64,000 bases of DNA from Chryseobacterium sp. OSA05B (GCF_019970065.1 NZ_JAHXYH010000005.1:1-64000), one strand, 5' to 3'; positions 18,082 to 27,069 are shown, counted from the first letter of the stretch. Numbers and translations are program-made. Notes: generated from the sequence alone by a model not told the origin.

Positions 18082-19590
18082 ATGATTTTCGACAAACTAA
18101 TTAACTATCTAAAACTCGATAAACAGGAATTTTCTTTCCAGTTCAACTCACACCCCAACTACCCTTCAGCATTGGCTTTTAGTGATACGCTTAACTTTAT
18201 GGGCGTAAAAAATGATGCTTATGAACTTGATAAGGAATATTGGGATGAACTGCCGGAAGAATTTATCGCGATTGTAGATAACTCCTTTTCTCTGGTAAAG
18301 AAATCGGGAGCCAGTTATTCAGTTTATTCAGAAAAAGCAAAAACACTTAATAAAGAAGAACTTCATCAAAAATCTACAGATTTCGTCCTGTTGTTTGAAA
18401 AGAGTGAGAATGCAGAAAGCAAACAGGCTTTTAATTTTACACCACTTTTATATCTTGTTTTTGCGATCATTCTGGTCTATTCTTTTTTTACCCAAAACAT
18501 ATACGAAGCTCTTTTTAATCTCCTTTCCCTGGCAGGTGTTTATATTTCTATGGAGATTTTCAACCAAAAATTCGGGAATACCTCTACCGTGATCGGTAGT
18601 ATTTGTGGAGATACTTCCGCCAAGCAGGCCACCAACTCATGTGATAAAATTATCAAACAGGACAAGACGAGTATCTTAGGCTTAAAGTTCTCAGATTTTT
18701 CTCTGATTTATTTTGCAGGACTTGCCATATTGGGACTTTTCCTTCCAGCTACATCATATATTGTAAAAGGATTTACATTCGTTTCTATCCTGGCCATTGG
18801 ATATTCATTATATATTCAGGCTTTTGTAGAAAAAACGTTCTGTAGAGTCTGTCTTTTAATTATTTCCATTCTTGTCGGACAGCTGGCGTTGAGCATTATC
18901 TTTTTCCAGAATACATCATTCAGCATCGGAGCTTTGTTATTAACTGCTGTTTTATGGATTTTGGTCTTCTCTACTGTTCTCTATTTCAGCAATATCCTTT
19001 CCCAGAAAGAAAGCCTTCAGAAATCCAATGCCAAAAACCTAAGATTTAAAAGAAATTATGAGCTTTTCAAAAGCCAGCTTCTGGAAAATGAAAAGATAGA
19101 ATTCCAAGATACGCAAACTTTCTCATTGGGGAATAAAGATGCTAAACTCCGTCTTTCCATTGTATCCAATCCTTACTGCGGATTCTGTAAAGACGGCCAT
19201 AAAATCATGGAAGGACTTCTTGAAAAATATCCTGATGATATTTCCGTACAGATCCGTTTCAACTATTCACAGGAAAGAGCTGATGAAAAGTATACCAAGC
19301 TGCTTTCAGCGTTCAACCATATCTACCACAATAAACCTCAGAAAGAATTCCTGAACGCTGTTGAAGAATGGTTTGAAACCAGAGACGAAAACAAGATCGC
19401 AGCCCTTTCAGGCTCATCTGAAACAGAAGACCTGACACCATTTATTGAAATGACAAAAGATAACAGCGCTTCAGGCTTGAACTTTACGCCTATCTTCATT
19501 CTTAACGGACACCAGTTTCCGGACAAATATGACCGTGATGATATCTGGTTTTTCGTTGATGAATTAATGGAAGATGAGGACTTGCACTAA
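18082..19590 (+). CDS. VKOR-thioredoxin disulfide-forming membrane protein with N-terminal C39-like domain
   Basis: Predicted membrane oxidase that makes disulfide bonds in the periplasm. In order, from the ATG at 18082 (502 residues): an N-terminal peptidase-C39-like domain (about 1-110) that lacks a catalytic Cys near the start; a VKOR four-helix membrane domain with a loop Cys pair (ICG and NSCDKI) and the active-site CRVC; and a C-terminal thioredoxin-fold domain with the active site PYCGFC. VKOR oxidises the thioredoxin part, which then oxidises substrates. It stands directly upstream of six-cysteine peptide genes and their exporter, so those peptides are the obvious clients. A longer GTG start at 17893 is unlikely. 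Confidence 0.85.
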   Translation: MIFDKLINYLKLDKQEFSFQFNSHPNYPSALAFSDTLNFMGVKNDAYELDKEYWDELPEEFIAIVDNSFSLVKKSGASYSVYSEKAKTLNKEELHQKSTDFVLLFEKSENAESKQAFNFTPLLYLVFAIILVYSFFTQNIYEALFNLLSLAGVYISMEIFNQKFGNTSTVIGSICGDTSAKQATNSCDKIIKQDKTSILGLKFSDFSLIYFAGLAILGLFLPATSYIVKGFTFVSILAIGYSLYIQAFVEKTFCRVCLLIISILVGQLALSIIFFQNTSFSIGALLLTAVLWILVFSTVLYFSNILSQKESLQKSNAKNLRFKRNYELFKSQLLENEKIEFQDTQTFSLGNKDAKLRLSIVSNPYCGFCKDGHKIMEGLLEKYPDDISVQIRFNYSQERADEKYTKLLSAFNHIYHNKPQKEFLNAVEEWFETRDENKIAALSGSSETEDLTPFIEMTKDNSASGLNFTPIFILNGHQFPDKYDRDDIWFFVDELMEDEDLH

Positions 19591-19642
19591 GAAATCATTC
19601 ATGAATTGAAAAATTCACTATCTTAGGAAAAAATATAAGCAC

Positions 19643-19674
19643 AGTCCGAAAAGCTTTGAAAAAGTAGGAAAAAA
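19643..19674 (+). promoter_or_regulatory. conserved leader element, copy A
   Basis: TCCGAAAAGC (19645-19654), 8 nt, AGTAGGA (19663-19669), then an A run. The GTAGGA ends 24 nt before the ATG of the first precursor peptide. The same core occurs at 22284, 48379 and 52308. A TAnnTTTG-like TATCTTAG lies at 19619, so the element is probably in the 5' leader RNA. Confidence 0.65.
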
Positions 19675-19693
19675 CAGCAAACTAAATAACACT

Positions 19694-19888
19694 ATGAAAA
19701 ACTTAAAGAAAATCTCAAGAGAAAATTTAAAATCTATTAAAGGAGGGCTTAGAAGATGTCCGGATAATGGAGAATGCGGTGGAGACCAATGCTGTGCCAA
19801 CGGGGTATGCAGACCTATAGCAGGAGCAGGACCCAACACTTACTATTGCACACCACCTCCCATGATTGATTTTACGCCACTTGGTTAA
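19694..19888 (+). CDS. double-glycine leader, six-cysteine precursor peptide 1
   Basis: 64-residue secreted-peptide precursor. Residues 1-18 form a bacteriocin-type leader (KNLKKISRENLKSIKGG); cleavage after Gly18 by the C39 domain of the nearby exporter would release a 46-residue peptide. That part has six cysteines at 22, 28, 33, 34, 39 and 52, i.e. C-x5-C-x4-CC-x4-C-x12-C, a spacing that fits inhibitor-cystine-knot (knottin) folds. It has no membrane helix. The upstream gene supplies disulfide formation and the next gene supplies export. The activity (bacteriocin, toxin or signal) cannot be told from sequence; I see no immunity gene. Confidence 0.85.
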   Translation: MKNLKKISRENLKSIKGGLRRCPDNGECGGDQCCANGVCRPIAGAGPNTYYCTPPPMIDFTPLG

Positions 19889-20071
19889 TAGTCTGCAATA
19901 TTAAACTAATTTAACAGCACGAAAAATATACTGTTAATGATCCTTTAATTTGTATCGGTGCCTGGCATAAAAACGGTGCATCATATAATTGAACGATATA
20001 CATTTGAATATTAATTTGAATAAGTAAAAATGTCGTCATATTTTGGCGACATTTTATAATGAATATCAATT
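19889..20071. other. spacer with hairpins between peptide 1 and the exporter
   Basis: A weak stem TTAACAG/CTGTTAA (19911-19917 with 19931-19937) follows the peptide gene. TACATTTG at 19999-20006 matches the -7 consensus and could serve the exporter. A stronger hairpin follows at 20027-20055. Confidence 0.5.
20027..20055 (+). terminator. hairpin just upstream of the exporter gene
   Basis: Perfect 9-bp stem AAAATGTCG/CGACATTTT (20027-20035 with 20047-20055), ending in T residues. It lies downstream of the possible -7 at 19999 and only 16 nt before the exporter's TTG start, so it could be an attenuator or limit read-through from peptide 1, giving more peptide than exporter mRNA. Confidence 0.6.
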
Positions 20072-22264
20072 TTGAAGAAATTTCCCTTTTATAAACAGCC
20101 GGATGCTAAAGACTGCGGCCCTACCTGCCTTAGAATAGTAAGTAAATATTACGGCAGAAGTATTTCCCTGCAGCAGATCCGTACCCTTTCTGAAACTACA
20201 CGTGAAGGAAGCAGCCTTTTAGGACTGAGCGATGCATCAGAAAATTTAGGATTCCGTTCCCTTGGAGTCCAGATCGATTTTAATACCCTTGCAGAAGAAG
20301 TACCATTCCCCTGCATCGTGCACTGGAACAAGAACCACTTCGTTGTTGTATACAAAATTGATAAAAATAACAAAGTCTATATCTCAGATCCCAGCTATGG
20401 ACTGATCACTTATTCCCGCGATGAATTCATCAAATTATGGATCGGGGAAAATGCCAACGAAAATACGGAAGAAGGAATCGCCCTTATTCTTGAAACGACT
20501 CCTGCATTTTTTCAGACCGAATTTGATACAGAGGAAAGCAAGGCGAGTTTCTCTTTCTTATCCAAATACCTGCTTAAGTACAAGTCTCTTGTCATACAAC
20601 TTGCGGTGGGTCTTTTGGCGGGAAGTTTACTTTCGCTTATTTTCCCTTTCCTTACCCAGAGTATTGTAGACGTCGGGATACAGAATCAGGATCTTAACTT
20701 CATTTATGTGGTCCTTCTTGCTCAGATTATGTTGTTTCTGGGAAGAATGGGTATTGAGGTGATCCGAAGCTGGATTCTTCTCCACCTCTCTGCAAGGATC
20801 AATATTTCTATCATCTCGGATTTCTTTATCAAGCTGATGAAGCTTCCGATAAGCTTTTTCGACACGAGAATGACGGGAGATATCATGCAAAGGATTAATG
20901 ACCACCACAGAATTGAGCAGTTATTGACGAGTTCTTCGTTAAACACCCTTTTCTCTTTGGTGAATCTTATTATCTTCAGTATTGTTCTTCTGTTTTACGA
21001 TTACAGGCTGTTTGTCGTTTATCTGATAGGAGCAGGTCTTTATATCGGATGGATCAGCTTTTTCCTTAGTAAAAGAAAGGAGCTGGATTATAAAAGATTC
21101 TCTCAGGTTTCACAGGAACAGAGTAAAGTGATCGAGTTGATCAACGGGATGCAGGAGATTAAAATGCATAACGCTGAGAAGCAGAAACGTTGGGACTGGG
21201 AATTCTTGCAGGTTAAATTATTTAAAATCAGGATAAAGTCTCTATCCCTGGAGCAATGGCAGTCGGTAGGAGGAAATTTCATTAATCAGATGAAAGACAT
21301 TCTGGTAAGTTTCCTTTCAGCCAAACTTGTATTAGAAGGAAATCTTACTTTAGGGATGATGCTTTCGGTACAGTATATCATCGGACAGTTGAACAGTCCA
21401 TTGTTACAGCTTATCGATTTTATCAAGCAGACTCAGGATGCTAAGATTTCCCTTGAAAGATTAGGTGAAATCCACGATAAAGAAGATGAAGAAGACAAAA
21501 ATGAGCAGTATGCAGGAGAAATTCCTCAGAAAGACATTGAAGTCAGTAATATATCATTCAGATACATAGGATCAGATGTTCCTGTATTTGAAGATCTCAG
21601 CCTTACGATACCTTATCAGAAAACTACAGCTATTGTAGGGGCCAGCGGAAGTGGGAAAACCACGCTTTTAAAACTTCTGATGAAATTTTACGAACCTACG
21701 GCAGGAGATATCAGGCTTGGAAGTACGCAGTTGAAAAGCATTTCTCCGAGATTCTGGAGAGATCATTGCGGAGTGGTTATGCAGGAAGGATATGTATTTA
21801 ATGATACCATAGCCAATAATATTGCGGTAGGAGAAGATCACGTGGACAAACAAAAATTAAGACGTGCTGTAGAAATTGCCAACATCAAAGATTTCATTGA
21901 AAGTCTTCCGTTAAGCTATAACACAAAGATCGGAAATGAAGGTGTAGGCGTAAGTGGTGGTCAGAAGCAAAGGCTTTTCATTGCCAGAGCCGTTTACAAA
22001 TCTCCTGAATTTATCTTTTTCGATGAAGCGACTTCCGCTTTGGATGCCAACAATGAAAAAGTGATCATGGAAAATCTGGAACAGTTTTTTAAAGGCAAAA
22101 CAGCCATCGTAATTGCTCACAGACTATCCACCGTAAAACATGCTGACAAAATCATCGTTCTGGATAAAGGTGTGGTCGTAGAGGAAGGTAACCATGCCGA
22201 CCTGGTTGCTTTAAAAGGAGAATACTACAGACTGGTAAAAAATCAGCTTGAATTAGGAAACTAA
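20072..22264 (+). CDS. peptidase-containing ABC exporter for double-glycine peptides
   Basis: 730-residue PCAT-type transporter that cleaves leaders at GG sites and exports the peptide across the inner membrane. The N-terminal C39 peptidase has the catalytic Cys15 in DCGPTCL, the His in HFVVVY and the Asp in DPSYG. Then come about six membrane helices (about 165-430) and an ATPase with Walker A GASGSGKT, signature VSGGQKQR, Walker B FIFFDEATSALD and switch His (AHRLSTV). It starts with TTG at 20072 because a stop codon lies 12 nt upstream in frame and no ATG is available. Flanked by two precursor genes and followed by an HlyD adaptor. Confidence 0.95.
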   Translation: MKKFPFYKQPDAKDCGPTCLRIVSKYYGRSISLQQIRTLSETTREGSSLLGLSDASENLGFRSLGVQIDFNTLAEEVPFPCIVHWNKNHFVVVYKIDKNNKVYISDPSYGLITYSRDEFIKLWIGENANENTEEGIALILETTPAFFQTEFDTEESKASFSFLSKYLLKYKSLVIQLAVGLLAGSLLSLIFPFLTQSIVDVGIQNQDLNFIYVVLLAQIMLFLGRMGIEVIRSWILLHLSARINISIISDFFIKLMKLPISFFDTRMTGDIMQRINDHHRIEQLLTSSSLNTLFSLVNLIIFSIVLLFYDYRLFVVYLIGAGLYIGWISFFLSKRKELDYKRFSQVSQEQSKVIELINGMQEIKMHNAEKQKRWDWEFLQVKLFKIRIKSLSLEQWQSVGGNFINQMKDILVSFLSAKLVLEGNLTLGMMLSVQYIIGQLNSPLLQLIDFIKQTQDAKISLERLGEIHDKEDEEDKNEQYAGEIPQKDIEVSNISFRYIGSDVPVFEDLSLTIPYQKTTAIVGASGSGKTTLLKLLMKFYEPTAGDIRLGSTQLKSISPRFWRDHCGVVMQEGYVFNDTIANNIAVGEDHVDKQKLRRAVEIANIKDFIESLPLSYNTKIGNEGVGVSGGQKQRLFIARAVYKSPEFIFFDEATSALDANNEKVIMENLEQFFKGKTAIVIAHRLSTVKHADKIIVLDKGVVVEEGNHADLVALKGEYYRLVKNQLELGN

Positions 22265-22278
22265 TACAAATCATAAAG

Positions 22279-22309
22279 CGGAGTCCGAAAAGCTCATAGA
22301 GTAGGAAAA
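22279..22309 (+). promoter_or_regulatory. conserved leader element, copy B
   Basis: TCCGAAAAGC (22284-22293), 6 nt, AGTAGGA (22300-22306), preceded by GCGGAG and followed by an A run. It lies in the 66-nt gap after the exporter gene, 24 nt before the ATG of peptide 2. A small stem CTC/GAG can form in the spacer. Confidence 0.65.
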
Positions 22310-22330
22310 AAAACTAAGCAACTTTTAATT

Positions 22331-22525
22331 ATGAAAAATCTGAAAAAACTGTCGAGAAAGGAATTAATTTCTATTGACGGAGGAGTAATAATTCCCGGTA
22401 CTAATTGCTGCGGATCATGGTGTAACGGAAGCTGGATACCATGCAGAATCAAACATTTTGACTGCCCACCGGATTCAGATACCAATGCTCCATCATGGTA
22501 TGACGGAAACTGTCCATTTGCTTAA
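22331..22525 (+). CDS. double-glycine leader, six-cysteine precursor peptide 2
   Basis: 64-residue precursor with leader KNLKKLSRKELISIDGG (residues 2-18) and a 46-residue mature part with cysteines at 26, 27, 31, 38, 45 and 61 (CC-x3-C-x6-C-x6-C-x15-C), three tryptophans and several prolines. The leader matches peptide 1 closely, while the mature part is unrelated apart from having six cysteines. It is placed between the exporter and adaptor genes and should use both. Function unknown. Confidence 0.85.
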   Translation: MKNLKKLSRKELISIDGGVIIPGTNCCGSWCNGSWIPCRIKHFDCPPDSDTNAPSWYDGNCPFA

Positions 22526-22569
22526 ATTATATTCCCTCTGAAACATGGGGGAAATTTTATCTCAGAAAC

Positions 22570-23868
22570 ATGAAAGAAGATATTTTAGACAATATTGAAC
22601 TCCGCTCAGAGAGTGTTCAGGACATTCTCACCCAGCCTCCGCATTGGATGATACGCTGGGGAAACAGCGTCATATTAATTATACTCCTGCTTATCCTTGT
22701 GATGAGCTACATCATCAAATATCCGGAATTTGTTGCTGCTCCGGTTATGGTAACATCACAAAATCCTCCTGAAAAAATAGAGGCCAGGATGAACGCGAAA
22801 ATTGAAAAGATTTTCATCAAAGATCATCAACAGGTAAAGAAAAATGACGTGCTAATGGTTATGCAGTCCACGGCCAATTATAAAGATGTTTTAGAACTGA
22901 AAAAACTGGTGGATTCTATTTCGCCTCAACAGCTGCAGAGTTTCCCGATCGCAGTGACTTCAAGATTCAAACTTGGTGAACTGCAGGGAGATTACAACAG
23001 TTTTGCGAAAGCTTTTCAGGATGAGGAACTTTTCACAAGACTTCAACCCTATGCACCGGAAAATATAGCGGCCAACCAGAGCATCTCAGAATACAGGGTA
23101 AGAATTGCGACTTTAAGACAGCAGAAAAGCCTGGAATTAGCAAAATATGAGTTATCAAGAAAGAGCTATCAGAGATCTCAGGAACTTTTCAATCAGGGAG
23201 TCATTGCTTCCGTAGAACTTGAAAATGAAAAAATAAAGTTTCTTCAGGCTCAGCAGAACCTTGAAAACCTCAATATTTCCATCTCTCAGATGGATGAAGG
23301 GATTTCCAATCTGAATAAAACGAAAAGCGGAACAGCCATTAACACAGAAAAAGACAAGATTACCTATTCTTCTCAGACTTTACAGCTTTTTGAACAGCTT
23401 CGTAAATCTTTAAAACAATGGGAACAGAATTATCTTGTGATCTCTTCTACAGATGGAATGGCCAGCTTTCAGCAGTTTTTTGGAGAAAATCAGTTTGTAA
23501 AAATGTCAGAGCCCATTGTTTCCATCCTTCCTACCAATAAGGAAAAGCTCGTTGGAAGAATGTCCGTTCCTACCGTTAACTCAGGAAAGGTGATGACGGG
23601 TCAGAAAGTATTGATCAAACTGGACAACTACCGTTTCCAGGAATATGGTATTGTGGAAGGAAAAGTGCAGAATATTTCTCTTATTCCCGATGATAAAGGA
23701 AACTATTATGTAGATATTACCCTTCCAAAAGGATTAAGAACCAGCTATAATAAAACCCTTACTTTTGACAAAGAACTCAGAGGGAACGCGGAAATCGTAA
23801 CCCAGGATCTTCGACTTATCGAAAGATTCTTCTACCAGATCAGAAAATTATTGGGGTACCAGACTTAA
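22570..23868 (+). CDS. HlyD-family membrane-fusion adaptor
   Basis: 432-residue periplasmic adaptor that would link the C39 exporter to an outer-membrane TolC-like channel, which is not in this window. One membrane helix (about residues 32-49), a lipoyl-like half (AKIEKIFIKDHQQVKKND), a long alpha-helical hairpin (about 170-250) and a beta-barrel domain with the second lipoyl half (SSTDGMASF) follow in order. It lies 45 nt after peptide 2 and is the last gene of the locus, before a bidirectional terminator. Confidence 0.9.
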   Translation: MKEDILDNIELRSESVQDILTQPPHWMIRWGNSVILIILLLILVMSYIIKYPEFVAAPVMVTSQNPPEKIEARMNAKIEKIFIKDHQQVKKNDVLMVMQSTANYKDVLELKKLVDSISPQQLQSFPIAVTSRFKLGELQGDYNSFAKAFQDEELFTRLQPYAPENIAANQSISEYRVRIATLRQQKSLELAKYELSRKSYQRSQELFNQGVIASVELENEKIKFLQAQQNLENLNISISQMDEGISNLNKTKSGTAINTEKDKITYSSQTLQLFEQLRKSLKQWEQNYLVISSTDGMASFQQFFGENQFVKMSEPIVSILPTNKEKLVGRMSVPTVNSGKVMTGQKVLIKLDNYRFQEYGIVEGKVQNISLIPDDKGNYYVDITLPKGLRTSYNKTLTFDKELRGNAEIVTQDLRLIERFFYQIRKLLGYQT

Positions 23869-23893
23869 TGCTCCTTTAAAAATATAAATAATA

Positions 23894-23923
23894 AAAACCG
23901 CAGCTTACAAAGACTGCGGTTTT
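23894..23923. terminator. bidirectional terminator between convergent genes
   Basis: Perfect 10-bp stem AAAACCGCAG/CTGCGGTTTT (23894-23903 with 23914-23923). It carries T residues on both strands and serves the export locus from the left and the CxxCH lipoprotein gene from the right. Confidence 0.85.
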
Positions 23924-23959
23924 ATTGTTATGATGAGTACAATGATTAAAGTTCACGTT

Positions 23960-25339
23960 TTACTTTTCCAGTTTAGGTTTAACCTTTAAAAATATAAAAC
24001 TGTAATCTGTAGGGTATTTTTGATCTCCAACCGATGCATTTTTATGGCAATCCATGCATTGCTTTTCCTGGATATAAGTCTCCATGGTAACATTGGCTAT
24101 ATTTTTCGGAGTAATTCCGCCAGTCATCAGAGGCGCTTTCTTATTGTTGTCTTTATCCTTCACCGGGTTTTCCGGCCACTGTACATTCACCAGCTGATAA
24201 TACTGCCACACAGATTTAGGATTGCTGGCCTTAATCATCTCTTGAATCTGCTTATTCAACTGTTGTATTTCCGGCGTAATGGCATTGTCTGCAATACGAA
24301 CTACCTGAACCGGTTTGTTTAAACTGTCCTTTCCGGGTACCGGAGACTGGTTAGGTTTGTCCTGGCTTTTAGGATCATAAAAACAGTACTTAACGGATGG
24401 ATCAACCTGTCCATCTGTCGGTGCATTGTTCACATGCTCAAAAGTCATCCAGGTAAACTGTGGAGACTGATTGGTTTTTCTGATGATATGCAGGCCTACC
24501 AATCCTAAATATTTCTGTGAATACTTTCCATAGATCGGTTTATTATTTTTATCAAAACCTTTGATATCCGGAACCATCGCCACGGATATTTTGTAAAAAT
24601 TCTTCAGCGATTCCAATTGATTTTCCGGGATGATTCGCCATGCGGCTTTGATCTCAATAGATTCCATCGGAAACCAAACCCCTTGATTTTGGGCTGCAAA
24701 GGCACTTAAGCTTCCATAATTATAAAGTTTATTATCACGTACAAAATCACTTTCAATCGTATTCATCCGGATCTCATACCAAACGATATTTCCGCTTTGG
24801 TCAGTAAGCCATGCCCCTTTAGCCTGCATGATTTCATCTACATTTCCTCCAAGCATTGCTCTCAGCTTAGGTTTCGGAAGACTCGCATTGATATCGGTGA
24901 ACTTATTGATTTCATTGATGTACTTCATGTACCCGTTTTTGCTTTTAAGGTTCCATTGCGCAGCTGGTTTGTTGGTAAATACATCATCACTGCTCAGGTA
25001 GCTTTCCCATACTGTGGGTTTGTAATCTCCGGGCATACCATAGTCAGAGGCAACGGCAGTGGTATCAGGAACTCCCCTCTCATCAGAGGCCAACCAGTTC
25101 AATGCAAGAAAATTTTTCCATGCAAAACAGTTCATTACATTTTGAGAACTGTTCACACAACTGGAATCTGCAGGCAGCTGATACGTTACCGAAGGAGGAT
25201 CACAAAAGGCACCGCAGTCGAAATCTGCCATCTTTTGAGAAAAACCGACTCTGGAGTTTAATTTTTTGTCCTTTTTTCCGGATTCACATGAAATTGAAAT
25301 TAAACTCAATAGAAAAAAGGAAAATAATAGTGTTCTCAT
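23960..25339 (-). CDS. lipoprotein with a single CxxCH haem motif
   Basis: 459-residue lipoprotein: signal peptide with lipobox LISISC (Cys18), a long region without a domain I can name, rich in Trp and Tyr, and at the C-terminus CMDCH (428-432), the c-type haem attachment motif. It is therefore probably a periplasmic or outer-membrane monohaem cytochrome-like protein. It overlaps the 577-residue gene by 4 nt (start codon at 25339, upstream stop at 25336), so the two are translated together and may form one redox system. Confidence 0.75.
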   Translation of the reverse strand: MRTLLFSFFLLSLISISCESGKKDKKLNSRVGFSQKMADFDCGAFCDPPSVTYQLPADSSCVNSSQNVMNCFAWKNFLALNWLASDERGVPDTTAVASDYGMPGDYKPTVWESYLSSDDVFTNKPAAQWNLKSKNGYMKYINEINKFTDINASLPKPKLRAMLGGNVDEIMQAKGAWLTDQSGNIVWYEIRMNTIESDFVRDNKLYNYGSLSAFAAQNQGVWFPMESIEIKAAWRIIPENQLESLKNFYKISVAMVPDIKGFDKNNKPIYGKYSQKYLGLVGLHIIRKTNQSPQFTWMTFEHVNNAPTDGQVDPSVKYCFYDPKSQDKPNQSPVPGKDSLNKPVQVVRIADNAITPEIQQLNKQIQEMIKASNPKSVWQYYQLVNVQWPENPVKDKDNNKKAPLMTGGITPKNIANVTMETYIQEKQCMDCHKNASVGDQKYPTDYSFIFLKVKPKLEK

Positions 25340-27069
25340 TTCATTATTTTTTGTACCTGTTTGATTTGCTGATCGGAAAGTAAGGCATGATTTGGCTCAA
25401 TATTCAGTTTTGGAAGTGAGCCCGGGGCCACAACTTCAAGAACTCCCGAAATCGTATATTTTGGATCTGAAGCATTATTGTACAGCGCAAGCGGTTTCTC
25501 TCCCAACTTGGCTGCAGCATGAACGGTAATATCGATCATGAACAGCTGGTTATCATTTCCAAGATCCTGAAAATCTGTCACAGATACGCTGATTCCTGCT
25601 CCAAAATCAAAACCTGTTTCCCTGTTGGCATCACTGGCTAGCACAGCAATTCCGCTTGTGGTTGCTCCCGCTTCGATCTGGGTAATGCATGAGGTTAAAT
25701 TAGAAAAAGTATTAAGTTTGTTGTAAAGACTCGCCTGAAGCAGATTATTATCCAGAAGATACTGTACACTTGGCAGGGTAACATCGGGATCTCCTACCGG
25801 TGGATATTCCTGAGGTTTGTCGCTTCCTCCTTGGATTCCTGTTCCTGCAAGCTGTACTTTAAAAACATCTGCAATCTGTGAGCCCCATTTTAAAGGCTGC
25901 CCCTGTACTTTAATCTCACTGAGTTTAAATTTTGCCCCGGCAGGAACCTCAAATCTTGAATGAAGGATCATATTAAAAGGATAGAAATCAGTTCCCGGAT
26001 TGGTAGCCGATCCTCTGATAACTTTATAACAGTCTTTAATGGTATATCCATTCGCTGAATCAGGCATTGTAAACTGAGTGAAATCAGGTACCTGACCGTA
26101 CAGTGCGATCGGGTTAGTCAATGATATTTTCAGTTTTTTATTATGCACCAGTGCATTCACATTCTGACCGATACGGGGATCACTGTTTCTGTAGATCTGT
26201 CCGTACTGTGCAGCACAGATCAGTGTGTTGGCATCGGTAATCACTTTTCCTCCCACTACTCTTAAAATAGTAGCTGCTGCTCCAAGATAGATCTCTGCTC
26301 CTAAAGAATTGGGCGGACTGGTAAGGTGTACCGCTCCTCCTCCATCTGCTGTAGCTGAAGAACCGCTGTTCCATTTGTTAATCGGATTATAGGCAGGGAG
26401 ACCTGTTTCCCTTACTATAACAGGATTCCCGTTTGCATCCAAAAGATAGAGATCTTCCTTCTGCACATTGGGATTATTAAGAATTTCCTGATAAAGTGAA
26501 ACCACCATATCCTGAGAAACCTTCCACATATGGAACCAGTATTCCGGATTTTCGTGGGTAAAATTTACAGCGATAATATCTCCGTTGGTATCTCTTGTCA
26601 CGCTCCATTCACAGTATTCATCCTGCCAGCCTCTTGGACCGGAAGGACCAAATGCTTTTGTATCCGTATTAGTGAGATCGCATGGATTTTTAGGAACCAC
26701 CAGTTGAGTGCCATATTTGGCAGTGAATGCCTTCGGACCTATATCAGCAAGCTCATGCAGCTTGTCCTGGACTTCATTAGGAAACTCCTTAGTAAACAAA
26801 CTGGTAAAATAATGCTTGATTCTGTTTGGGAAAGCACCCCACTGTATTGGGACTGTATTATTTTTATCAGGAGTAACCGATGTTACAAGAGGATTATAGT
26901 ACCAGCTTCTGGGATGGTCATAACTGCTTGACCATGGATTTCCCATCTGTGAATTAATCGTACAGTATTTTACATAATTGCTCCAGGCATTTTCAATCTG
27001 ATTTTTCAGATCCGGCTGGTCTTTAAAATCTTTGTCAGCCTGATAGGCCGGCGTGTCAAATTTTTTCAT
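25336..27069 (-). CDS. hypothetical 577-residue protein, partner of the CxxCH lipoprotein
   Basis: I do not recognise this family. The product has no signal peptide or membrane helix, is rich in Asn, Pro, Trp and Tyr, and has a distinctive segment (PRGWQDEYCEWSVTRD, then HENPEYWFHMWKVSQD) that could form an active site with Cys, His and Glu. A Gly-rich middle part (around TADGGGAVHLTSPPNSLGAEIYLG cut short here) precedes a beta-rich C-terminal half. It is coupled to a haem lipoprotein and shares an operator with the tyrosinase operon, suggesting oxidation of a phenolic or related substrate; this is inference from context. Confidence 0.75.
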   Translation of the reverse strand: MKKFDTPAYQADKDFKDQPDLKNQIENAWSNYVKYCTINSQMGNPWSSSYDHPRSWYYNPLVTSVTPDKNNTVPIQWGAFPNRIKHYFTSLFTKEFPNEVQDKLHELADIGPKAFTAKYGTQLVVPKNPCDLTNTDTKAFGPSGPRGWQDEYCEWSVTRDTNGDIIAVNFTHENPEYWFHMWKVSQDMVVSLYQEILNNPNVQKEDLYLLDANGNPVIVRETGLPAYNPINKWNSGSSATADGGGAVHLTSPPNSLGAEIYLGAAATILRVVGGKVITDANTLICAAQYGQIYRNSDPRIGQNVNALVHNKKLKISLTNPIALYGQVPDFTQFTMPDSANGYTIKDCYKVIRGSATNPGTDFYPFNMILHSRFEVPAGAKFKLSEIKVQGQPLKWGSQIADVFKVQLAGTGIQGGSDKPQEYPPVGDPDVTLPSVQYLLDNNLLQASLYNKLNTFSNLTSCITQIEAGATTSGIAVLASDANRETGFDFGAGISVSVTDFQDLGNDNQLFMIDITVHAAAKLGEKPLALYNNASDPKYTISGVLEVVAPGSLPKLNIEPNHALLSDQQIKQVQKIMK

